A stretch of DNA of 64,000 bases from Pseudomonas graminis (GTDB lineage: Bacteria; Pseudomonadota; Gammaproteobacteria; Pseudomonadales; Pseudomonadaceae): the NCBI RefSeq assembly GCF_013201545.1, contig NZ_CP053746.1, positions 4,478,501-4,542,500 of the forward strand. Direction: 5' to 3'. Made by a program: the position numbers and the translations under genes. The notes below the pieces were generated by a model. That model made no database searches. It saw nothing but the letters and a program-made list of their open reading frames with translations, and was not told the origin of the DNA. Within the stretch, counting starts at the first letter, position 1; every line of letters starts with the position of its first letter. Shown piece by piece: positions 45,582 through 55,862 of the stretch.

Positions 45582-46355
45582 TCAGCGGTGCTTGAACGCC
45601 GGCTCGCGCTTCTCGATGAACGCCGCCATGCCTTCCTTCTGGTCCTCGCTGGCAAACGCTGCATGGAACACACGGCGTTCGAAACGGATACCCTCGGCCA
45701 GGCTGACTTCAAAAGCGCGATTGACGCTTTCCTTGACCATCATGGCCGCTGGCAACGACTTCGCCGCAATGCCGGCCGCGACGTTCATCGCCTCATCCAG
45801 CAGTTGATCCTGCGGCACGATGCGCGCCACCAGCCCGGCACGCTCTGCTTCGACGGCATCGATCAGGCGCCCGGTCAGGCACATTTCCATGGCCTTGGCC
45901 TTGCCCACCGCGCGGGTCAGGCGCTGGGTGCCGCCCATGCCCGGCAGCACGCCCAGCTTGATTTCCGGCTGGCCAAAGCGCGCGTTGTCGGCGGCGAGGA
46001 TGAAGTCGCACATCAGCGCCAGCTCGCAACCGCCGCCCAAGGCAAATCCCGAGACGGCGGCAATGATCGGCTTGCGGCGATTAGCCACCCGATCGCTGTC
46101 GCTGAACAGGTCGTCCAGGTAAATCTGCGGGTACTTGAGCTCGGCCATTTCCTTGATGTCCGCCCCGGCAGCGAACGCTTTCGCCGAGCCCGTCAGGACG
46201 ATGCAGCCGATGCCGTGATCGCGCTCCAGCTCGTCGAGGGCGTGGTTGAGTTCGCTAATCAGCTGCGCATTCAAGGCGTTGAGCGCTTCCGGGCGATTGA
46301 GGGTCAGGAGTGCGACGCGACCTCTCACTTCCTGGAGGATTGTTGTGTAATTCAT
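45582..46355 (-). CDS. Enoyl-CoA hydratase
   Basis: A 257-residue crotonase. Oxyanion-hole segments are [17 protein letters not shown] and [18 protein letters not shown], and the two catalytic Glu fall in GGGCELAL and [20 protein letters not shown]. It resembles FadB1x/PaaF of P. putida. It is the third gene of the unit with the thiolase (46440) and SDR (47666) and probably hydrates a 2-enoyl-CoA such as tiglyl-CoA or crotonyl-CoA. The stop is 27 nt from the arsH stop. Confidence 0.9.
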   Translation of the reverse strand: MNYTTILQEVRGRVALLTLNRPEALNALNAQLISELNHALDELERDHGIGCIVLTGSAKAFAAGADIKEMAELKYPQIYLDDLFSDSDRVANRRKPIIAAVSGFALGGGCELALMCDFILAADNARFGQPEIKLGVLPGMGGTQRLTRAVGKAKAMEMCLTGRLIDAVEAERAGLVARIVPQDQLLDEAMNVAAGIAAKSLPAAMMVKESVNRAFEVSLAEGIRFERRVFHAAFASEDQKEGMAAFIEKREPAFKHR

Positions 46356-46439
46356 TGTTTTACAGACCTTTTTGAGTTTGCAAGCAAGATACCGATAACC
46401 ACAGATTCCACATGCGAAGGACGACGCAAGCCATTGATA

Positions 46440-47651
46440 TCAAACGACAAGCTCGACAGCCATCGCCGTCGCTTCGCCGCCGCCGATGCAGATCGCCGCC
46501 ACCCCGCGTTTTAGTCCACGCTGCTTCAACGCCGACAGCAACGTCACCAGAATCCTCGCCCCCGATGCACCAATGGGATGGCCCAGCGCGCAAGCGCCGC
46601 CATGCACATTGACCTTTTGATGGGGCAATTGCAGGCGGGCCATGGTGACCAGCGCGACGACGGCAAACGCTTCGTTGATCTCGAACAGATCGACCTCGTC
46701 CAGGGACCAGCCGGTCCTGCTCATCAATTTGTCGATGGCGCCCACCGGTGCGGTGGGAAACAGACCCGGTTCGTTGGCATAGGCGGCGTGGCCATGGATG
46801 ACGGCCAGCGGCTTGATCCCGCGTCGTTGCGCTTCGGATTGACGCATCAGGGTCAAGGCCGCAGCGCCGTCGGAGATTGAGCTGGAGTTGGCCGCCGTGA
46901 CGGTGCCGCCCTCGCGAAACGCCGGTTTCAACTGCGGGATCTTGTCCAGCTTCGCCTTGGGCGGCTGCTCGTCCTGGCGAATGGTCTTGCGCTCCTTGCC
47001 AACGGTCACTTCCACCGGAACGATTTCAGCGTCGAACCAGCCCCGGGTCATGGCCTCCTGGGCCCGGGTCAGCGAAGCGACTGCAAAACCGTCCTGGGCC
47101 TCCCGACTGAAATTTTCCAGCCCTGCGCACTCCTCGGCGAAGGTGCCCATCAAGCGGCCTCGGTCGTAAGCATCTTCTAGGCCGTCGAGAAACATGTGAT
47201 CGATGATCCGGCCGTGGCCCATGCGGTAACCGCTGCGGGCTTTTTCCAACAGATAGGGTGCGTTGGACATGCTTTCCATCCCGCCGGCGATCACCACGTC
47301 GGCGCTGCCCGCCAGCAACATGTCGTGGCCGAGGATCGCGGCCTGCATCCCCGACCCGCACATTTTGTTCAGGGTCGTGCAGGTCGTGGCGTCGCTGAGC
47401 CCGGCACCCAGTGCCGCCTGACGCGCCGGCGCCTGTCCCAGTCCCGCGGCCAATACACAACCGAACAGCACCTCATCGACCTGCCCCGGCTCAATGCCGG
47501 CTCGTTCGACGGCAGCGCGAATCGCAGCGGCGCCCAGTTGCGGCGCGGTCAGGCTTTTGAGATCACCCTGAAAGGCGCCCATGGGCGTGCGCGCAGCGCT
47601 CACGATCACCACAGGGTCGTCGTTCAACGTCTGGCGTTTGTTCAAAGACAT
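46440..47651 (-). CDS. Acetyl-CoA C-acyltransferase (thiolase, FadAx-like)
   Basis: A 403-residue thiolase. The nucleophilic Cys98 is in NKMCGSGMQA, and the C-terminal GGACALGHPIGASGARI provides His and the second Cys region. It matches the P. putida FadAx type that cleaves 2-methylacetoacetyl-CoA or acetoacetyl-CoA in isoleucine degradation. It follows the SDR gene by 14 nt, giving the order fadB2x-fadAx, then the hydratase. Confidence 0.92.
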   Translation of the reverse strand: MSLNKRQTLNDDPVVIVSAARTPMGAFQGDLKSLTAPQLGAAAIRAAVERAGIEPGQVDEVLFGCVLAAGLGQAPARQAALGAGLSDATTCTTLNKMCGSGMQAAILGHDMLLAGSADVVIAGGMESMSNAPYLLEKARSGYRMGHGRIIDHMFLDGLEDAYDRGRLMGTFAEECAGLENFSREAQDGFAVASLTRAQEAMTRGWFDAEIVPVEVTVGKERKTIRQDEQPPKAKLDKIPQLKPAFREGGTVTAANSSSISDGAAALTLMRQSEAQRRGIKPLAVIHGHAAYANEPGLFPTAPVGAIDKLMSRTGWSLDEVDLFEINEAFAVVALVTMARLQLPHQKVNVHGGACALGHPIGASGARILVTLLSALKQRGLKRGVAAICIGGGEATAMAVELVV

Positions 47652-47665
47652 AATGGATTCCTCGA

Positions 47666-48433
<768 letters not shown>

Positions 48434-48572
48434 GATTGTGTCGTCCTTACACTTTTATTGTTGGAGTGGCGAAATACTCCGCTCTGCAGCGCCGATGGGC
48501 AATAGTCAAAGCGCGCAGAACGTCTGGTGGTTTTGGCCAGTGGCGCGTCAGTCTCAATGGGTTGTCGGCGGG

Positions 48573-49967
48573 TCAGGCCTTGGGTTGCAGCAGTGCGGCA
48601 CCGGCCTGGGCCGACACCCGACGATTATCCAGCAGGGCCAGGGCGGCGATCAGCGCAACGCCAATAAAGGTCAGCTGGAAATCCGCCGTCACGGCGTGCC
48701 CGTCGTTGCCATGCAGGACCATCGCACCACGCAACAGTAAAGCGGCGATGGCGACACCCAGGCCCATGCTCAGCTGGAAGCACATGCTGAACATCGTCGA
48801 GGCATCGCTCATCTGCGGCTTGGGTACGTCGGCGAAACCCAGCGTGTTGAACGCGGTGAACTGCATCGAGCGCGACAGCCCGCCGATGAACAGAATCAGC
48901 AGGATCAGCGGCCAGCCCATGGCCTGATCGAGCAGCGCGCAGGCGGCAATCGCTGCCACGCCGATGCAACCATTGACCAACAGCACCTGACGAAAGCCCC
49001 AGCGCTGCATGATGCTGCTGGTAAACGGCTTCATCGCCAGATTGCCCGCGAACACCCCCAGCACCAGCAGCCCGGCGTCGAATGCGGACAGACCAAAGCC
49101 GAGCTGGAACATCAGCGGCAGCAGGAACGGCAATGTGCTGATAGCGACACGAAACACCGAGCCGCCCAGCAGGCTGACGCTGAAGGTGCGGATGTGCACC
49201 ACCGCGACGTTCATCAGCGGCTGCGGGTGCCGGCGCATGTGTCGCCAGGCCAGCACGCCACAGACCACCCCGAGCGCCGTTATCAATAGGCCGGGCCACT
49301 GACTGCCATGGCCCTGCCCCAGTCGCTCCATCCCGAACAACAGCGCGGTGCAGGCCACGCCCAGCAGCAGGAAACCTTTCAGGTCAAACGGCCGAGTGCT
49401 GACTTCATTGCGCTTGGGGATGAGGATGAGGGTGGCAATCAGCGCCATGATGCCGAGGGGCAGGTTGAGGTAGAAAATCCACGGCCACGACGCGTGGGTA
49501 ACGATGAACCCACCCAGGGGCGGCCCGAGTATCGGCGCCACCAGCCCGGGCCAGGTGATCAGCGAAATGGCCCGCACCAGGTCTTTCTTTTCGGTGGCGC
49601 GCATGACCGCAAGGCGCCCCACCGGGACCATCATCGCGCCGCTCATGCCTTGCAGGACCCGGGCCGCGACGAACGTCTCCAGGCTGTCGCTGATGCCGCA
49701 CAGCATCGAAGCCACCGTGAACAGCACGATGGCGCCGCCGAACACCCGGCGTGAACCGAGTCGGTCGGCCAACCAGCCGCTGAGGGGAATGAACGCGGCG
49801 ATTGCCAGCATGTAGGCGCTCATGCCGATATTCAGGTCCACCGCCGCGACACCGAACGTCCGGGCCATTTCCGGCATCGCCGTAGCGATCACCGTAGCGT
49901 CGAGGTTTTCCATGAAAAAAGTGACCGCCACCAGCAAGGCGATCAGCGTGGATTGACGTTGCGACAT
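48573..49967 (-). CDS. MFS transporter, DHA2 (EmrB/QacA-like) family
   Basis: A 464-residue transporter with about 14 predicted helices. Motif D1-like FFMENLDATVIATAMPEMA in TM1, motif A GWLADRLGSRRVF, and motif C-like GPPLGGFIVTHASWPWIFYLNLPLG are typical of DHA2 proteins. The start MSQRQSTL at 49967 is supported by GAGGACCCCGTCA upstream. It lies with a TetR and quiC on the same strand, suggesting transport of shikimate/protocatechuate-type acids or related compounds. Confidence 0.88.
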   Translation of the reverse strand: MSQRQSTLIALLVAVTFFMENLDATVIATAMPEMARTFGVAAVDLNIGMSAYMLAIAAFIPLSGWLADRLGSRRVFGGAIVLFTVASMLCGISDSLETFVAARVLQGMSGAMMVPVGRLAVMRATEKKDLVRAISLITWPGLVAPILGPPLGGFIVTHASWPWIFYLNLPLGIMALIATLILIPKRNEVSTRPFDLKGFLLLGVACTALLFGMERLGQGHGSQWPGLLITALGVVCGVLAWRHMRRHPQPLMNVAVVHIRTFSVSLLGGSVFRVAISTLPFLLPLMFQLGFGLSAFDAGLLVLGVFAGNLAMKPFTSSIMQRWGFRQVLLVNGCIGVAAIAACALLDQAMGWPLILLILFIGGLSRSMQFTAFNTLGFADVPKPQMSDASTMFSMCFQLSMGLGVAIAALLLRGAMVLHGNDGHAVTADFQLTFIGVALIAALALLDNRRVSAQAGAALLQPKA

Positions 49968-50016
49968 TGACGGGGTCCTCAGGCAGGCGTGGCGTTTCGC
50001 TTCAGTGCTCACCTGG

Positions 50017-50688
50017 TCACGGGGTCAGATAACGCACCACCGAGTCACAGATCATGGCCTTCTGGCGTGCCTTGATCTGCGCATCTTCGAGGTCGATCTG
50101 AAAGATTTCCGAGAAGGTGTGACGGTTGGAGACCCGATAGAAACAGAACGAGCTGATCAGCATGTGCAGGTCCACTGCCTGTACGCCCGGGCGGAAATCG
50201 CCCTGCTGCTCGCCCCGGCGCAGCGTCTCGTCCAGCGCCTGAAGCACGTTGCGGCTGAGCGCGCGGATGGTCGAGGACTGTTTGACGTTGGCGCCGTTGT
50301 GGATGTTCTCGATGCACACGATGCGCACGAAATCGACGTTCCGGTCGTGGTGATCGAAGGTGAATTCCACCAGCCGCCTGATCGCCTCTTCCGGCGCGAG
50401 GACGTCCAGCCTGAGGCTGCTCTCGGTGTTGCGGATGTCGCCGTACAGTTTCTCGAGCACCTCGGTGTAGAGCTGCTCTTTGCTGTTGAAGTAGTAATAG
50501 ATCATTCGCTTCGAGGTTTGCGTGCGCTCGGCAATGGCATCCACTCGTGCGCCGGAAAGCCCCTGGGAGACGAACTCGGCGACGGCCGCCTGAAGGATGT
50601 CGTCGCGGGTTTTTTCCGGATTGTGCTTGCGGGTCTTGCGGGGCGCCTCTACGGGCAGGTCGGCGAGGCTGTCGTCAACGGTTTTCAT
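50017..50688 (-). CDS. TetR-family regulator of the quiC cluster
   Basis: A 223-residue protein with TetR helix-turn-helix (DDILQAAVAEFVSQGLSGARVDAIAERTQTSKRMIYYYFNSKEQLYTEVLEKLY) and a TetR_C_13-type C-terminal domain (VDFVRIVCIENIHNGANVKQS). It sits between quiC and the MFS gene, all minus strand, which supports control of quinate/shikimate catabolism. A perfect palindrome at 52816 upstream of quiC is its possible operator. ATG 50688 is set by GAGCCCCGC upstream and family length. Confidence 0.9.
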   Translation of the reverse strand: MKTVDDSLADLPVEAPRKTRKHNPEKTRDDILQAAVAEFVSQGLSGARVDAIAERTQTSKRMIYYYFNSKEQLYTEVLEKLYGDIRNTESSLRLDVLAPEEAIRRLVEFTFDHHDRNVDFVRIVCIENIHNGANVKQSSTIRALSRNVLQALDETLRRGEQQGDFRPGVQAVDLHMLISSFCFYRVSNRHTFSEIFQIDLEDAQIKARQKAMICDSVVRYLTP

Positions 50689-50776
50689 GCGGGGCTCACA
50701 ACCACGGGGTAATCGCGGGATTATGAGCTGCACCCGAGCGTTACGGAAGCGGCGCGTACGAACGCGGTGCGAGCCA

Positions 50777-52705
50777 TCAGAGCGAGGCTGAATCGCCGCA
50801 AGCCCTGGCCATCGCTGCAAGGCGCACCGATGCATTCGCCTCGCCATAACCGGCGTAGCCGTTCCTGCGATGAAGGATTTCAAAAAAGAAACGCGCCTCG
50901 AACGCCTGGGTGTAAGCGTGGAACAGCTCGCCACCGTCGGCGTCGCGGTCGTACAGCACGTCGTGAGCAGCCAGCTTGCTGAGGAACGCCTCGTCAAAAC
51001 CGAAGCGCGCCGCCAGGTCGTTGTAGTAGTTCCGCGGAATCGCCAGCCATGGCACGCCTGCCGCTTTGGCTCGCGCTGCTTGGACGAAGATGTCGTCACA
51101 GGCAAAAGCAATGTGATGAACACCTGAGCGGCCGTAGCTCGTCAACGCGCGGGCGATCGCGGTGTTGCCACGATCCGACGTGTTCAGCGGCAGGCCCACG
51201 CTGCCGCAGCGGCTGCGCAACGCCCGACTCCTCACCAGACCATGAGGGTCGGACAGCAGCACGTCGGCATCGGCCTGGAAATCCAGCACGCTCTTGAAGA
51301 ACAGGACCTGACTGTCCAGGCCGTCGGCGGGCAACGCCATGGCCACGTGATCGACGCGTTGCAAACCGTTGTGCGCCGAAGGTAGCGACCTCAACGTGAA
51401 GTCCCTGTCCCAGAACGATTGCCCCGGTGCGGCGGGCTCGACCAGATAAATCAGGCTGCCGTCCGGCGCGCGCACGGCTGGAAATCCTGGTTGATCAGAG
51501 CCGAGGGGACCGCCGCAGATTTCGGCGTTGAACTGACGCGCCCGCTTCAGCCCGGCAGCGCTGTCGTCCACCCGCAACGCCATTGAGCGCAGCGACGCGC
51601 CGTGGACTTCGAGGTCAGACTGAGCAAAGGGCGGTTGAGCGAAGGGCGACTCAGCGAGGGAATCATGCCCGGCGGTCAACACAACCCTGATATCGCCCTG
51701 CCCCAGCAAGGTCGCGGCGTTGCTCCGGTGGTGACCCAACGTGCAGAAGCCCAGGCCGTGCAGCCATTGGCTCAGCCGTGCCCCGTGGCCGTCATCCACG
51801 GCGAACTCGAGAAACTCCACGCCGTGGCAGGGGCTCGGCGCCGGCGGATGGAACAATAATGACGGCGCAACGGCTTGAGGCTGCTGCTCCAGCAGCCCGC
51901 GTGTCTTCTCTTCCAGGTACAACAACGAACGCAAGCCGTCGGCGGCGGTTGCCTGAGCGGGCGCAGTGCGAAACACGTCGTTGAAAATCTCCAGCGACAG
52001 TGGGCCGGTGTACCCGCTGCGCAGAATCGCCGCGAGAAAACCGGGACAATCGAACTCGCCCTGCCCCGGGAAACAACGAAAATGCCGGCTCCACTCCAAC
52101 ACGCCCATGTTCAGCAGTGGCGCATCGGCCATCTGCACGAAGAAGATCTTCTCAGCTGGGATCTGCGCGATGGCGCTCGGGTCACCTTTGAGCGACAGCG
52201 TGTGAAAACTGTCGAGTAGCACGCCGAGGGCCGGATGGTCGACCTGCCGGACCAGATCCCAGACCTGCTGCCAGGTGTTGACGTGACGTCCCCATGCCAG
52301 CCCTTCATACCCCACGCGCAGTTGACGCGCGCCCGCCCGCTCGGCCAGCAACCCCAAGTCCTCACGCAGTAGGTCGTGGTCGCCCAGTGAATCCGTGGCG
52401 GTGTTGCTGCACACCAGCATCAGGTCGGTGCCCAGTTCGTGCATCAGGTCGAATTTTTGCTCGGCGCGGTCGAGGTTGCGCTGCAGATGCTCGCGGCGAC
52501 AGCCTTCAAAGTCGCTGAAAGGCTGAAAAAGCGTGATGGCGATGCCGAGATCAGCACAAAGCTGCCCCACCTGGCGGGGGCCGCCGTTGTGATTGAGCAA
52601 ATCCTTTTCGAAGATCTCCACGCCATCGAAACCTGCCGCGGCGATAGCGCGCAGCTTTTGCGGCAGGGTGCCGCTTAAGGAAACGGTGGCGATCGAGCGC
52701 TGCAT
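50777..52705 (-). CDS. quiC: 3-Dehydroshikimate dehydratase with C-terminal HPPD-like domain
   Basis: A 642-residue bifunctional-looking protein. The N-terminal half (about 1-290) is a TIM-barrel sugar-phosphate-isomerase-like dehydratase (RSIATVSLSGTLPQKLRAIAAAGFDGVEIFEKDL; metal-site region LLDSFHTLSLKGDP and EIFNDVFRTAPA). The C-terminal half (about 300-642) has two vicinal-oxygen-chelate modules like 4-hydroxyphenylpyruvate dioxygenase (RVDHVAMALP, HHIAFACDDIF, FEILHRR). It converts 3-dehydroshikimate to protocatechuate. This two-domain QuiC1 form is known from Pseudomonas. ATG 52705 matches. Confidence 0.92.
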   Translation of the reverse strand: MQRSIATVSLSGTLPQKLRAIAAAGFDGVEIFEKDLLNHNGGPRQVGQLCADLGIAITLFQPFSDFEGCRREHLQRNLDRAEQKFDLMHELGTDLMLVCSNTATDSLGDHDLLREDLGLLAERAGARQLRVGYEGLAWGRHVNTWQQVWDLVRQVDHPALGVLLDSFHTLSLKGDPSAIAQIPAEKIFFVQMADAPLLNMGVLEWSRHFRCFPGQGEFDCPGFLAAILRSGYTGPLSLEIFNDVFRTAPAQATAADGLRSLLYLEEKTRGLLEQQPQAVAPSLLFHPPAPSPCHGVEFLEFAVDDGHGARLSQWLHGLGFCTLGHHRSNAATLLGQGDIRVVLTAGHDSLAESPFAQPPFAQSDLEVHGASLRSMALRVDDSAAGLKRARQFNAEICGGPLGSDQPGFPAVRAPDGSLIYLVEPAAPGQSFWDRDFTLRSLPSAHNGLQRVDHVAMALPADGLDSQVLFFKSVLDFQADADVLLSDPHGLVRSRALRSRCGSVGLPLNTSDRGNTAIARALTSYGRSGVHHIAFACDDIFVQAARAKAAGVPWLAIPRNYYNDLAARFGFDEAFLSKLAAHDVLYDRDADGGELFHAYTQAFEARFFFEILHRRNGYAGYGEANASVRLAAMARACGDSASL

Positions 52706-53073
52706 GCGGGGGAACTCCGGATAAATACAGGGCGCCCGGCACCTGAATGAGGGCCCGAGCCTGGCGAGTGTGCGGGGGATTATTCGCGCCGCTGGGCAGC
52801 AGATCAAATGAAATGAACCGTCCGGTTAGTTTTGCGCCTGCTCGGACTTTGCGTTTTAACCGCCTGTATCGGCGCCATGTGCCGGGCTGAGACTTGGAGA
52901 GATGTTGGTTGCCTGTCCTGTACGATCGGTGTGCATTCAGTAGTCGATCGAATCGAGAATTCAGGCCTTTCGTCTGGCGCAAGTGTCGATCATCGACTGT
53001 GCTGCAACTCGATGGAATTTTCGGGAACTGCTTCTCTCTGACCTACATATCAAGAAAAGTCAGCAGGCTACCC
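52706..53073. other. Divergent 368-bp control region of quiC and the diiron-protein operon
   Basis: This region holds start signals for both neighbours but no gene. The most visible element is a TetR-like palindrome (52816-52827). No clear promoter hexamer pair was identified. An upstream ORF-start at 52894 for the plus-strand gene is not preferred over 53074. Confidence 0.5.
52816..52827. promoter_or_regulatory. Candidate TetR operator upstream of quiC
   Basis: AACCG-TC-CGGTT is a perfect 12-bp inverted repeat about 110 bp upstream of the quiC start. It resembles operators bound by TetR-family regulators, and the cluster encodes one at 50017. No second copy was found near the TetR or MFS genes. 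Confidence 0.5.
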
Positions 53074-54429
53074 ATGACCTCTTTACAGCTACTTTCCGAG
53101 CGTTCTGCCACGGCGCACCTATCCACCGGTGCCCATTACTCGCTGTACTCCCGTTTGCTGCGCGGACAGGCGGCAGCAGAGCGGGATAACGTCCGTGATT
53201 TTCTCCAGGAGCAGCTGGAAATCGCGAAAACGCTGCCGTCGAACCTGCCTGCTGACTTGAACGACCTGTCCACCTGGGTAGCCAGCAACAGTCATGCGGT
53301 GGCCGAGCGTTACCGCGTCTACCTGGAGGAACGCCGCGCCGGCGGGCCTCGACAATTCTTCACCAACAAAGCTCACGCGCTGTATTTCCTGCAAAGCGTC
53401 GCGCCAAGCAAGCTGGTGGACGGCGCCTGGCTGTATGGCACGGTCAAGCATGCGGAGGATTGGCGCTACCATGGCTTGATTCGCACCTACCTCGAAGAGC
53501 TGGGTGACGGCGAGCCTGCGTTGAACCATGTGGTCCTGTACCGCAACCTGCTGACTGAACACGACTGTGCCCCCATCGCGCCCCTCGACGATGCCCTGTA
53601 TCTGCAAGGCGCCATCCAGTTGGGCCTCGGTCATTTGAGCGACGAGTTCCTGCCGGAAGTGCTCGGCTACAACCTGGGCTACGAGCAACTGCCGCTGCAT
53701 TTGCTGATCACCGCTTTCGAGCTGAGTGAATTGGGTATCGATCCCTATTACTTCACCCTGCACGTGACCATCGACAACGCCAGCTCGGGCCACGCCCAGA
53801 AGGCCGTGCAGGCGGTGCTGGATCTGTTGCCGAATGACGACAGCAAGGATGAATTCCTCAAGCGTCTGCGCGCCGGCTATTTGCTCAACGATCTGGGGAT
53901 TGGCTCGACCGACATCGTCCGCGCCTTCGATCTGGAAGAAGAAGTGGTCTCGATGCTGGAGACCAAGAGCACCTTCGGCCAGCACATGCATTCCGATTAC
54001 TGCCGCCTCGAAGGCCGCACGATCAATGACTGGCTTGCCACCCCAGGCCAGAGTCGTCAGTTATTGAGCGCGCTGGAAGACCGTGGCTGGATCAAGCGCA
54101 ACCAGGACCCGCAGGACAGCCGTTTCTGGCAGTTGATCGATGGACCCGGTGCAGTGATGTTCGGTGTGTTCAGCGGTTATGAAATGCAGCTGCTGAAGGA
54201 TTGGATCGCTGGCGACTGGCAGGCGTCGGAGCAGAGCAACCCGTTCCGCACGCGCTTCCGTCGTCGCCATGTGGGGAGCAATGACGCCCCACAGCCGCGT
54301 AACGCCTCTTCTCTGCCATTCGAGAAACTGGTCGAGCTGATCGCGCCCGACGCTCACCCGACGCCGGAAGGTCTGGCGGCGACCCGTATCTACGCCCGCC
54401 AGCTGGCGCAAGGAAGCCTGACACGATGA
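53074..54429 (+). CDS. Iron-containing redox enzyme (heme-oxygenase-like diiron family)
   Basis: A 451-residue protein. Its central region (about 130-260) has the diiron-ligand pattern of heme-oxygenase-like diiron proteins: E141/E142...H152, YEQLPLH (E204, H209) and LHVTIDNASSGHA (H230, D234, H240). Such enzymes perform oxidative tailoring of amino acids or fatty acids. The C-terminal third (about 310-440) contains a winged-helix-like stretch (NDWLATPGQSRQLLSALEDRGWIKRN). ATG 53074 is used; the upstream extension is less likely. The stop overlaps the next methyltransferase gene by 4 nt. Substrate unknown. Confidence 0.8.
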   Translation: MTSLQLLSERSATAHLSTGAHYSLYSRLLRGQAAAERDNVRDFLQEQLEIAKTLPSNLPADLNDLSTWVASNSHAVAERYRVYLEERRAGGPRQFFTNKAHALYFLQSVAPSKLVDGAWLYGTVKHAEDWRYHGLIRTYLEELGDGEPALNHVVLYRNLLTEHDCAPIAPLDDALYLQGAIQLGLGHLSDEFLPEVLGYNLGYEQLPLHLLITAFELSELGIDPYYFTLHVTIDNASSGHAQKAVQAVLDLLPNDDSKDEFLKRLRAGYLLNDLGIGSTDIVRAFDLEEEVVSMLETKSTFGQHMHSDYCRLEGRTINDWLATPGQSRQLLSALEDRGWIKRNQDPQDSRFWQLIDGPGAVMFGVFSGYEMQLLKDWIAGDWQASEQSNPFRTRFRRRHVGSNDAPQPRNASSLPFEKLVELIAPDAHPTPEGLAATRIYARQLAQGSLTR

Positions 54430-55412
54430 GCACCCAGACTGCGCTTGAGAGCACGTTCGATACGCTGGAAACGACAGACGAAAACCACGACCTCGCCCTG
54501 CTGCAGTTGGGGCAACGCCTCCAGTCAGAGGGTTATCGGTTCATGACCGTTACACCGCTGACCCATCAGCGGGTCAACGGGCGCGAGCAGAACCGCAAGG
54601 CGCGTAGCCTGCGGGATGTGTTCGGCTGGAGCCGCCCTTTCGAAACGGGCTTACTGGACGAATCCGAACTCGAAACGTTGCTGGCCGCCGGGGTGTTACG
54701 GGCCCACGCCGGGATGTGGGCCAGCGAAGTACGCTGGTCGAGCCTGGACGACTTACTGTTCGTGCACTCCGCCTTTCCTACCGTGGCTCACGATTCGGTG
54801 TTCTTCGGCCCTGACACCTACCGCTTCGCCCAAGCCATTGAAGAGCACTTGCGTACCTCGACGCATCCCATTCGTACCGCCGTTGATATCGGCTGCGGCA
54901 GTGGCGTCGGCGCGATCCTCATCGGGCGTGCCCGGCGGGATGCTCAGGTGCTCGCGGTCGACATTAATCCGACGGCCCTGCGATTCACCGCGGTCAACGC
55001 ATCACTGGCCAAGGCGAATAATGTGGTCGCGTATCACAGCGATATCCTGTCGGGCACCACAGGCGAATTCGACCTGATCGTCGCCAATCCGCCGTACATG
55101 AAGGACAGTCAGGAGCGCGCCTATCGCCACGGAGGCGATCAGTTGGGTTCGCAACTGTCCGTGCGTATTCTCGCCCAAGCCATCGAACGACTGGCGCCGG
55201 GCGGCAGCGTGTTGCTGTACACCGGTGCGCCTTCGGTCGATGGGGTCGACCTCTTCCTTGAGCAGGCGCGCAAGCTCATCGACCGGGCTGACCTCGCCTG
55301 GTCTTATCGCGAGATGGACCCTGATGTGTTTGGTGAAGAGCTGGAAACCGAGACCTATCAAGAGGCCGACCGCATTGCGGCGGTGGTGCTGACGGTCACG
55401 CGAATCCAGTGA
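54426..55412 (+). CDS. HemK/PrmC-like class I SAM methyltransferase
   Basis: A 328-residue methyltransferase. An N-terminal helical domain (about 1-140) precedes a Rossmann methyltransferase core: motif I VDIGCGSGVGAIL (about 153-165) and motif IV NPPY (221-224), which is diagnostic for enzymes methylating planar NH2 groups, as in PrmC/HemK. The N-terminal domain does not resemble PrmC, so the target may differ. It starts inside the preceding gene's stop (ATGA) and ends in TGATG shared with the next gene. Confidence 0.83.
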   Translation: MSTQTALESTFDTLETTDENHDLALLQLGQRLQSEGYRFMTVTPLTHQRVNGREQNRKARSLRDVFGWSRPFETGLLDESELETLLAAGVLRAHAGMWASEVRWSSLDDLLFVHSAFPTVAHDSVFFGPDTYRFAQAIEEHLRTSTHPIRTAVDIGCGSGVGAILIGRARRDAQVLAVDINPTALRFTAVNASLAKANNVVAYHSDILSGTTGEFDLIVANPPYMKDSQERAYRHGGDQLGSQLSVRILAQAIERLAPGGSVLLYTGAPSVDGVDLFLEQARKLIDRADLAWSYREMDPDVFGEELETETYQEADRIAAVVLTVTRIQ

Positions 55413-55735
55413 TGTATCCGACCACGCCGGACGGTCGCTATTTTGTCGTCAAGGGCCAGCTGTGGCGCTGTAGCAATCCGGCACTTGCCGAGGAAGAGCG
55501 CCAATCGTGGGTCAACGACCTGATAAAGGCTCGGCAGGCTGTCAAAGCCGCGAAACGCGCCGAGGACGCTGCCGCACTCAAGGCGGCACGCGCCTCGGTC
55601 AACGCAGCGAAGATTGCATTGGGTGAGCGCGGGCCGGTCTGGTGGTCGGATGGCACACCCGACTTCAACCGTTACAAGGCGGTCAATACGCCCTACCGGA
55701 ACTGGTTTGAGGGACTGGAAGAGCAAGACGCCTGA
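55412..55735 (+). CDS. Small protein of unknown function coupled to the methyltransferase
   Basis: A 107-residue protein (MYPTTPDGRYFVVKGQLWRCSNPAL start) with a charged helical middle (KARQAVKAAKRAEDAAALKAARASVNAAK) and an aromatic C-terminal end (PVWWSDGTPDFNRYKAVNTPYRNW). It recalls a small conserved Pseudomonas protein of unknown role. The ATG at 55412 shares a base with the methyltransferase stop; a GTG at 55409 is possible. The coupling suggests it belongs to the diiron/methyltransferase operon. Confidence 0.75.
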   Translation: MYPTTPDGRYFVVKGQLWRCSNPALAEEERQSWVNDLIKARQAVKAAKRAEDAAALKAARASVNAAKIALGERGPVWWSDGTPDFNRYKAVNTPYRNWFEGLEEQDA

Positions 55736-55782
55736 CCGGACGCCGCAACTTGCCCATCCGCGGTGTTTTTTAAAAATTCTCT

Positions 55783-55810
55783 GAACGATTGGCCGTTGCT
55801 TCCAGTCGGA
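55783..55810 (+). promoter_or_regulatory. AlgU/sigma-22-like promoter for the DUF4142 gene
   Basis: GAACGA (55783-55788), 17-nt spacer, TCGGA (55806-55810). This approximates the AlgU consensus GAACTT-N16/17-TCtgA and lies about 50 bp before the ATG. Confidence 0.5.
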
Positions 55811-55862
55811 AACAATACGGGCACTTACCCCGCGTCACTTTTAAAAGAAGAGGAACTTCACG

